From: Gammaproteobacteria bacterium
GTDB lineage: Bacteria; Pseudomonadota; Gammaproteobacteria; Pseudomonadales; Azotimanducaceae
Assembly: GCA_009841615.1 (NCBI GenBank)
Contig: VXLL01000013.1
Span: forward strand, 1 to 42,219
DNA: 42,219 nt
Direction: 5' to 3'
The translations under genes and the position numbers were made by a program. Positions 39,124 to 42,219 of the stretch are shown one piece after another; position 1 is the stretch's first letter, and each line of letters begins with the position of its first letter. The notes under the pieces are model-generated. The model was not told the origin of the DNA. It saw only the letters and a list, made by a program, of their open reading frames with translations, and searched no databases.

Positions 39124-39516
39124 ATGAGCATGCAAGATCCGATTTCTGATTTTCTCACGCGTATTCGCAATGCTACGATGGCCGCGATGCTGACAGTGTC
39201 GATGCCGAGTTCAAAGATTAAGGAAGCTATCTGCCGAGTACTGCAAGAAGAAGGATACATTCTGGGCTATTCGGTCGATAAGGCCACAAAACCAACTCTC
39301 ACCGTGGAGTTGAAGTACATTGAAGGAGTCCCAGTAATTGAAGAGTTAAAGCGTATCAGTCGCCCTGGTCTACGTGCTTACAAAACCAACGATGAACTGC
39401 CAAGTGTAAATGGTGGCTTAGGCATCGCCATTGTAAGTACGAATCAAGGTTTAATGACCGACCACGCCGCACGTCGCGCTGGTGTCGGCGGCGAAGTATT
39501 GTGTACTGTCTTCTAG
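39124..39516 (+). CDS. rpsH: 30S ribosomal protein S8
   Basis: Central-domain 16S binder; in E. coli it represses the spc operon. 130 residues, as in E. coli. [15 protein letters not shown] and [20 protein letters not shown] are diagnostic. I keep ATG 39124 (MSMQDP), matching the E. coli N-terminus. Confidence 0.97.
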   Translation: MSMQDPISDFLTRIRNATMAAMLTVSMPSSKIKEAICRVLQEEGYILGYSVDKATKPTLTVELKYIEGVPVIEELKRISRPGLRAYKTNDELPSVNGGLGIAIVSTNQGLMTDHAARRAGVGGEVLCTVF

Positions 39517-39527
39517 GTTGATTTGAG

Positions 39528-40058
39528 ATGTCACGGATTACTGAGCGAGAAGTAAACATCCCGTCCGGAGTGGAAGTGGTGGTTTCAACTACAACCATAC
39601 GTGTCAAGGGCAAGCACGGAGAATTGTCGGTTCCGCGTGCCGAAGGTGTGAGTGCGAAAAAGCAACAAGACACTTTGTACATAAAAACCAAGGGTACGTC
39701 CAGACACGCTCGCGCGATGACTGGCACGGTCAACGCTTTAGTACAGAACATGATTAAGGGAGTTTCTGAGAAATGGGAGAAACGACTTCAAATCGAAGGC
39801 GTGGGCTATCGTGCTCAACTTCAAGAAAATAGGCTCGTAATGCAGTTGGGATACTCGCATCCAGTCGAATTCGAGGCACCTGAAGGCATTGAACTGATGC
39901 TTCCCTCACCTACAGAGATCGTAGTTACTGGCGTTGATCGTCAGCTTGTCGGTCAAGTTGCCGCCGATATCCGCAGTAAGCGACCACCCGAACCGTACAA
40001 GGGGAAGGGAATACGCTATCAGGGCGAATACATTAAACGAAAAGAAGTGAAGAAGTAA
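39528..40058 (+). CDS. rplF: 50S ribosomal protein L6
   Basis: Near the sarcin-ricin loop and factor-binding site. 176 residues (E. coli 177). Two repeated alpha/beta domains. EGVGYRAQLQ, GYSHPVEFEAPEGI and RPPEPYKGKGIRYQGEYIKRK (C-terminal) are diagnostic. Confidence 0.97.
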   Translation: MSRITEREVNIPSGVEVVVSTTTIRVKGKHGELSVPRAEGVSAKKQQDTLYIKTKGTSRHARAMTGTVNALVQNMIKGVSEKWEKRLQIEGVGYRAQLQENRLVMQLGYSHPVEFEAPEGIELMLPSPTEIVVTGVDRQLVGQVAADIRSKRPPEPYKGKGIRYQGEYIKRKEVKK

Positions 40059-40071
40059 ATATTTTTGAGTT

Positions 40072-40422
40072 ATGAGTACAAAGCAACGATCTAGGTTAAG
40101 ACGTGCGAAGCGCTCGCGTATTAAGATGCGCGAATTAGGCGCGGTTCGTTTGAGTGTACACCGTACTTCACAGCATATCTATGCACAGATTATTGATAGT
40201 TCCGGTCAAGACGTCTTGGCGCACGCTTCAACGCTAGACAAGTCCTTGAAGTTGAAGCAAACTGGTAACAAAGAAGCAGCCAAAAAAGTCGGTGCGACAA
40301 TCGCAACAAGAGCCAAAGATATCGGTATATCCAAAGTAGCATTTGATCGTTCAGGCTATTTATATCACGGTCGGATTAAAGCGTTAGCAGACGAAGCGAG
40401 AAATCAAGGGTTGGAGTTCTAA
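40072..40422 (+). CDS. rplR: 50S ribosomal protein L18
   Basis: 5S rRNA-binding protein of the central protuberance. 116 residues (E. coli 117). A basic N-terminus, [16 protein letters not shown], and the C-terminal [20 protein letters not shown] are diagnostic. Confidence 0.96.
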   Translation: MSTKQRSRLRRAKRSRIKMRELGAVRLSVHRTSQHIYAQIIDSSGQDVLAHASTLDKSLKLKQTGNKEAAKKVGATIATRAKDIGISKVAFDRSGYLYHGRIKALADEARNQGLEF

Positions 40423-40424
40423 TC

Positions 40425-40934
40425 ATGGCATACTCAGAAGAAATTCGAGAAGAGGGATTGGTCGAGAGACTTGTTTCCTCGACTCGTGTTGCGAAGACTG
40501 TCAAAGGCGGACGACAACTTTCATGGACAGCGCTGTCGGTCGTGGGCGATGGTGCTGGTAGAGTTGGGTTCGGTCGAGGAAAAGCTCGAGAACGTGCGGA
40601 AGCAATCGAAAAATCAGGACAGGTAGCAAGGCGAAATATGTTTGACGTCGAGCTCAATGGAGTTACGCTCTGGTACCCGATCGTTGCTAAGCACGGTGCC
40701 TCAAAAATATTTATGCAGCCAGCTTCCGAAGGAACTGGTGTAATTGCTGGTGGTACGATGCGTGCTGTTCTTGAAGCAGCCGGCGTGCGCGACGTTCTCG
40801 CCAAATGCTATGGTTCAACTAACCCGACTAATGTAGTACGTGCTACGGTGAAAGGACTAGTCAACATGCGCTCACCGCGGATGGTAGCGCTAAAGCGCGG
40901 GAAAACGGAAGAAGAAGTTCGCGGTCATGAGTAA
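40425..40934 (+). CDS. rpsE: 30S ribosomal protein S5
   Basis: Accuracy and mRNA-entry protein. 169 residues (E. coli 167). The loop [14 protein letters not shown] is intact, so no S5-type spectinomycin resistance is visible. [15 protein letters not shown] and [13 protein letters not shown] are diagnostic. It overlaps rpmD by 8 nt. Confidence 0.97.
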   Translation: MAYSEEIREEGLVERLVSSTRVAKTVKGGRQLSWTALSVVGDGAGRVGFGRGKARERAEAIEKSGQVARRNMFDVELNGVTLWYPIVAKHGASKIFMQPASEGTGVIAGGTMRAVLEAAGVRDVLAKCYGSTNPTNVVRATVKGLVNMRSPRMVALKRGKTEEEVRGHE

Positions 40935-41133
40935 AAAAGCTGCAATGAAAAAATTGCGCGTACGCCTCGTGAGAAGTAATGCGGGTAGGCTTAAAAAACA
41001 TCAGGCATGTGTGCGTGGTCTTGGCCTACGACGTATCGGACATGAAGTAGAAGTAATAGACACTCCCTCTGTGCGAGGGATGATAGATCAAGTTAGCTAT
41101 CTTCTCGAAGTAACGGAAGTATCGGCCAAGTGA
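40927..41133 (+). CDS. rpmD: 50S ribosomal protein L30
   Basis: Small protein at the base of the central protuberance. 68 residues, somewhat longer than E. coli (59) at both ends. [20 protein letters not shown] and [12 protein letters not shown] are typical. Translationally coupled to rpsE and rplO by overlaps. Confidence 0.93.
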   Translation: MSKKAAMKKLRVRLVRSNAGRLKKHQACVRGLGLRRIGHEVEVIDTPSVRGMIDQVSYLLEVTEVSAK

Positions 41134-41564
41134 AACTTAACGAATTAACACCAGCTCCAGGTAGTAGAACGTCGCCAAAACGTGTTGGGCGCGGTGGTTC
41201 GTCTGGGTATGGGAAGACCTGTGGTCGCGGTCACAAAGGTCAGTGCTCGCGTTCGGGTGGTGGTGTGCGCCGCGGGTTTGAAGGCGGTCAGCTTCCATTA
41301 CAGCAACGAATTCCAACTTTTGGCTTTCGCTCACGAGTTCAACGGATCACCAGCGAAGTCCGTTTACACGAGCTTAACGCTGTTGAAGGAGATGTTGTGG
41401 ACCTCCAGAGTTTGAGACAAGCCGGGCTAATCACTGCAAATATCAAAAGAGTCCGGATTGTTCAATCCGGCAATGTAGACCGAGCACTGACTATACGAGG
41501 AGTTAAGGTTACTAAAGGTGCTGGCACAGAGATTGAAGCAGCTGGCGGGAAGTTAGAAGAGTAG
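41130..41564 (+). CDS. rplO: 50S ribosomal protein L15
   Basis: Late-assembly protein with a glycine-rich extended N-terminus. 144 residues, as in E. coli. [20 protein letters not shown] and [17 protein letters not shown] are diagnostic. The start GTG 41130 overlaps the rpmD stop (GTGA). Confidence 0.96.
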   Translation: MKLNELTPAPGSRTSPKRVGRGGSSGYGKTCGRGHKGQCSRSGGGVRRGFEGGQLPLQQRIPTFGFRSRVQRITSEVRLHELNAVEGDVVDLQSLRQAGLITANIKRVRIVQSGNVDRALTIRGVKVTKGAGTEIEAAGGKLEE

Positions 41565-41571
41565 AGACCTA

Positions 41572-42219
41572 ATGGCTACAACCGCACCAGCATTGGCAGG
41601 AGTTCAAACCGGCACGACGGAACTAAGAAAACGTCTGCTTTTCGTATTGTTCGCGTTATTGGTGTATCGCATCGGTACCCATATTCCGGTGCCTGGGATT
41701 GATCCGATAGCATTACAACGCTTGTTCGATACTCAGCAGGGCGGAATTCTCGATCTCTTCAACATGTTTTCGGGTGGCGCGTTGGAACGAATGAGTATTC
41801 TCGCTCTAGGCGTCATGCCTTATATCACTTCAAGCATCATCATGAATTTGCTCACGATGATGTATCCGCGCTTGAATCAACTCCGCAAGGAAGGAGAATC
41901 AGGTCGACGTAAGATCACAAAGCTGACACGCTACGGGACGTTAATCATTGCGATCGTCCAAGGAGTTGCTCTCACAAGCACTCTGATTGCCCAACAACTA
42001 CCGTTTGAGGGTAGTTCGACGATGGGCTTTTTCTTTATTGCTCTTGTCACATTGGTAACTGGGGCGTTATTTATGATGTGGCTTGGTGAGAAAATTACTG
42101 AACACGGAGTCGGTAACGGAATTTCGTTGCTTATATTTGCAGGGATTGTGTCTGGCTTTCCTGCGGCTATCGCAGGAGCTTTTGAGTTAGCTCGCGACGG
42201 AGATCTACACTTGTCAGTT
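41572..42219 (+). CDS. secY: Preprotein translocase subunit SecY (partial, N-terminal half)
   Basis: Pore subunit of SecYEG, partner of SecE encoded at 16134. The frame starts at ATG 41572, seven bases after rplO, and is open for 216 codons until the window ends (E. coli SecY 443). ELRKRLLFVLFALLVYRIGTHIPVPGI (spread over about 17-43) gives the first membrane helix, FNMFSGGALERMSILALGVMPYI the plug region, and WLGEKITEHGVGNGISL the conserved TM4/TM5 link. Confidence 0.97.
   Translation, partial: MATTAPALAGVQTGTTELRKRLLFVLFALLVYRIGTHIPVPGIDPIALQRLFDTQQGGILDLFNMFSGGALERMSILALGVMPYITSSIIMNLLTMMYPRLNQLRKEGESGRRKITKLTRYGTLIIAIVQGVALTSTLIAQQLPFEGSSTMGFFFIALVTLVTGALFMMWLGEKITEHGVGNGISLLIFAGIVSGFPAAIAGAFELARDGDLHLSV

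Noticed and set aside
36035..40934. Other ribosomal antibiotic-resistance changes (L4, L22, S5)
   Set aside because: The L4 loop, the L22 hairpin MKR and the S5 loop are all intact, so only the S12 and RpoB observations remain.

Overview
The window comes from a gammaproteobacterial chromosome of intermediate GC content. Evidence: the 3' end of the 23S rRNA and the 5S rRNA look gammaproteobacterial; birA-coaX lies next to a Thr/Tyr/Gly/Thr/Trp tRNA cluster that leads into secE-nusG; and rplKAJL-rpoBC runs straight into rpsLG-fusA-tuf, S10 and spc on one strand, as in Pseudomonas-like relatives. I cannot place it below class level.

Layout. (1) 1-551: end of an rRNA operon (23S 3' end, 5S, strong intrinsic terminator). 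(2) 552-12172: an accessory block between the rRNA operon and birA. It holds gdhA, a small membrane protein, a TonB-dependent receptor (TBDR), two thioredoxin-fold lipoproteins, and on the opposite strand a DsbD-type transmembrane reductase plus a stand-alone paralogue of its periplasmic N-terminal domain. (3) 12254-16073: birA-coaX, tRNA-Thr(UGU), a PLP enzyme of the cystathionine/methionine family, then tRNA-Tyr, -Gly, -Thr(GGU) and -Trp. The second tuf gene often found before tRNA-Trp is absent. (4) 16134-32163: secE-nusG, rplKAJL-rpoBC, rpsLG-fusA-tuf. (5) 32437-42219: S10 and spc clusters fused without a gap, running off the window inside secY.

How the genes fit together. The right two thirds is the transcription/translation superoperon in standard order. 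The left third looks like an envelope module: an outer-membrane receptor, two lipoproteins with CxxC thioredoxin domains behind a DUF4369-like domain (an architecture I associate mainly with Bacteroidota), and an inner-membrane electron exporter that could keep periplasmic thiols reduced. The link between these two groups is inferred from proximity and chemistry only.

Observations most worth following: (a) S12 carries Arg at position 43, a residue that confers streptomycin resistance in other species; (b) RpoB carries Asn at the position equivalent to E. coli His526 in the rifampicin pocket; (c) the rpsJ-rplC gap, normally very short, is 167 nt and can fold into a multi-branched RNA closed by a perfect 9-bp stem; (d) the receptor/redoxin/DsbD block; (e) BirA seems to have lost the recognition part of its DNA-binding domain. 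The claims rest on reading the sequence and on remembered family features; no database search or folding program was run.
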